Under the pieces are notes generated by a model. It saw only the letters and a program-made list of their open reading frames with translations. It had not been told where the DNA came from and ran no database searches. A stretch of 7,615 nucleotides of DNA, from the NCBI GenBank assembly GCA_029560815.1, contig JAKQKF010000142.1, positions 1 to 7,615 on the forward strand, in the 5' to 3' direction. The translations under genes and the position numbers were made by a program. Positions 7,016 to 7,615 of the stretch are shown here, piece by piece; position 1 is the stretch's first letter; each line of letters starts with the position of its first letter. This DNA is from a bacterium. GTDB taxonomy: Bacteria > KSB1 > UBA2214.

Positions 7016-7615
7016 TTAGTCGAATAAATTTAATTGATTACTGTCAAGCCGAGTGTCGGTTTGAGAGAGTGTGTTGTTAAACAATTGTATTATATCAGTT
7101 TTCTCAAAGGCGCTAACACTCAATATTTGTAGAATTGTGTAGAGGCTTGCTGACAAATTGAGTCGCTTTTTTACTATGGCTACAAGAATATAGACACAGA
7201 CCGCGATCCAAATTTGTGTCTTAACGGCATTTTCAGAGGTTCCAAAAAATGATTTGATCCGAAGGTGCTGCTTTATCCATTTAAAGAATAGCTCGATCTG
7301 CCATCTCAGTTTGTAAGCTTTCGCCACGGCCAGGGCTGGTATCAAAAAGTTATTTGTTAAAAAAGTCAGGTGTTTATCTTTTTCGATGTCGTAAAATTTG
7401 ATTCGCCTGATTTTCTCTGGATAGAATTTAGAGGGATAGAATCCCTTGAGTTTGATTGTCTGATCCACCTGTAGACCAACGGCTTTGTCGACAGGCCGTG
7501 AATACATACGCGTAAACTGGAGATTCGTTTTTGCTCGTATAATGAAATATGCCAGTTCAAGGTGAAGTTGATGCAACCTCTGAAAATCCAGATATGCTCG
7601 ATCCATTACATAAAA
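7016..7615 (-). CDS. IS4-family transposase, C-terminal part
   Basis: DDE transposase that cuts and joins the IS ends. The open frame runs off the window: upstream of the Met codon at 7606-7604 it continues as Phe-Tyr-Val, giving FYVMDRAYLDF, so that Met is internal and not the start. About 199 codons are visible, roughly half of a typical IS4-family protein. The Asp of MDRAYLDF (codon 7603-7601) is probably the second catalytic acid. The YREK signature Y-2-R-3-E-6-K is present as YKLRWQIELFFKWIK, with the catalytic Glu codon at 7294-7292. The following IKSFFGTSENAVKTQIWIAV and the closing LNLFD are typical of this family. The visible part has no stop or frameshift, so the gene may be active. 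It points towards the large gene (convergent). The first catalytic Asp is outside the window. Confidence 0.9.
   Translation of the reverse strand, partial: FYVMDRAYLDFQRLHQLHLELAYFIIRAKTNLQFTRMYSRPVDKAVGLQVDQTIKLKGFYPSKFYPEKIRRIKFYDIEKDKHLTFLTNNFLIPALAVAKAYKLRWQIELFFKWIKQHLRIKSFFGTSENAVKTQIWIAVCVYILVAIVKKRLNLSASLYTILQILSVSAFEKTDIIQLFNNTLSQTDTRLDSNQLNLFD

Larger units (their letters stand above)
6933..7615 (-). mobile_element. IS4-family insertion sequence, one end only (continues past the window)
   Basis: The element consists of the C-terminal half of an IS4-family transposase plus the terminal motif beyond its stop codon. Base composition falls sharply compared with the large gene, with many A/T runs, which marks it as acquired DNA. 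The outer limit is set here at the distal TCAGTAGTG motif (6933), but it could equally be the proximal copy at about 6999. The second end, the target-site duplication and the transposase N-terminus lie beyond 7615. The insertion is downstream of the terminator at 6800-6834 and interrupts no visible gene. Confidence 0.75.

Noticed and set aside
7604..7606. ATG at 7606 as the transposase start
   Set aside because: The frame stays open upstream to the window edge (Phe-Tyr-Val), and the YVMDRAYLDF context is the conserved core of IS4-family transposases, so this Met is internal.
1..7615. A novel defence, toxin-antitoxin or retroelement system
   Set aside because: Apart from the adhesin-like gene and the IS end there is no further gene. 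The 226-base intergenic region holds no structured RNA or small gene I can support.

Overview
The window holds two real coding regions and a short intergenic stretch. One very large, GC-rich gene on the + strand (10-6789, 2259 codons) fills almost 90 % of it. It encodes a secreted modular protein whose C-terminal domain has the 'NYPNPFNP ... GIYYYRL' signature. That signature is the secretion/sorting tail (FlgD Ig-like fold, T9SS type A-like) common in the FCB superphylum, for example Bacteroidota, Ignavibacteriota, Calditrichota and KSB1-type lineages. The combination of FG-GAP/ASPIC-UnbV, Big_1-type repeats and this tail, in GC-rich DNA, suggests a GC-rich FCB-group bacterium (KSB1/Calditrichota-like). 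This is inference from protein style, not a phylogenetic placement.

Layout of the large protein: signal peptide (1-22); an unrecognised beta-rich N-terminal domain (about 23-237); a seven-bladed FG-GAP/VCBS propeller with seven DxNxDGxxD calcium-binding loops (about 238-616); an ASPIC/UnbV domain (about 617-707); eleven tandem bacterial Ig-like (Big_1/invasin-type) domains of about 100-120 residues (about 716-1883); two further Ig/cadherin-like domains (about 1884-2070); an Fn3-like domain (about 2071-2167); and the C-terminal sorting domain (about 2172-2259). The likely picture is a surface-exposed or released protein with a binding head on a long rigid stalk, held or exported through its C-terminus. 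Its ligand cannot be read from the sequence.

A strong intrinsic terminator (6800-6834) closes the gene. Composition then drops abruptly to AT-rich DNA. From about 6933 to the window end lies one end of an insertion sequence. Its transposase, on the - strand (7016-7615), is an IS4-family DDE enzyme with a visible YREK signature, cut off by the window edge so that only its C-terminal half is present. Two same-orientation copies of a TCAGTAGTG(T)TCCGG motif, 66 bp apart, sit at the outer edge of this element and leave its exact boundary ambiguous. The two genes are convergent and appear functionally unrelated; the IS lies downstream of the terminator and breaks no visible gene.

I found no RNA gene, CRISPR array or defence system. 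The most interesting points are the unusual architecture of the giant protein, its unassigned N-terminal domain, its near absence of cysteine, and the duplicated IS-end motif.
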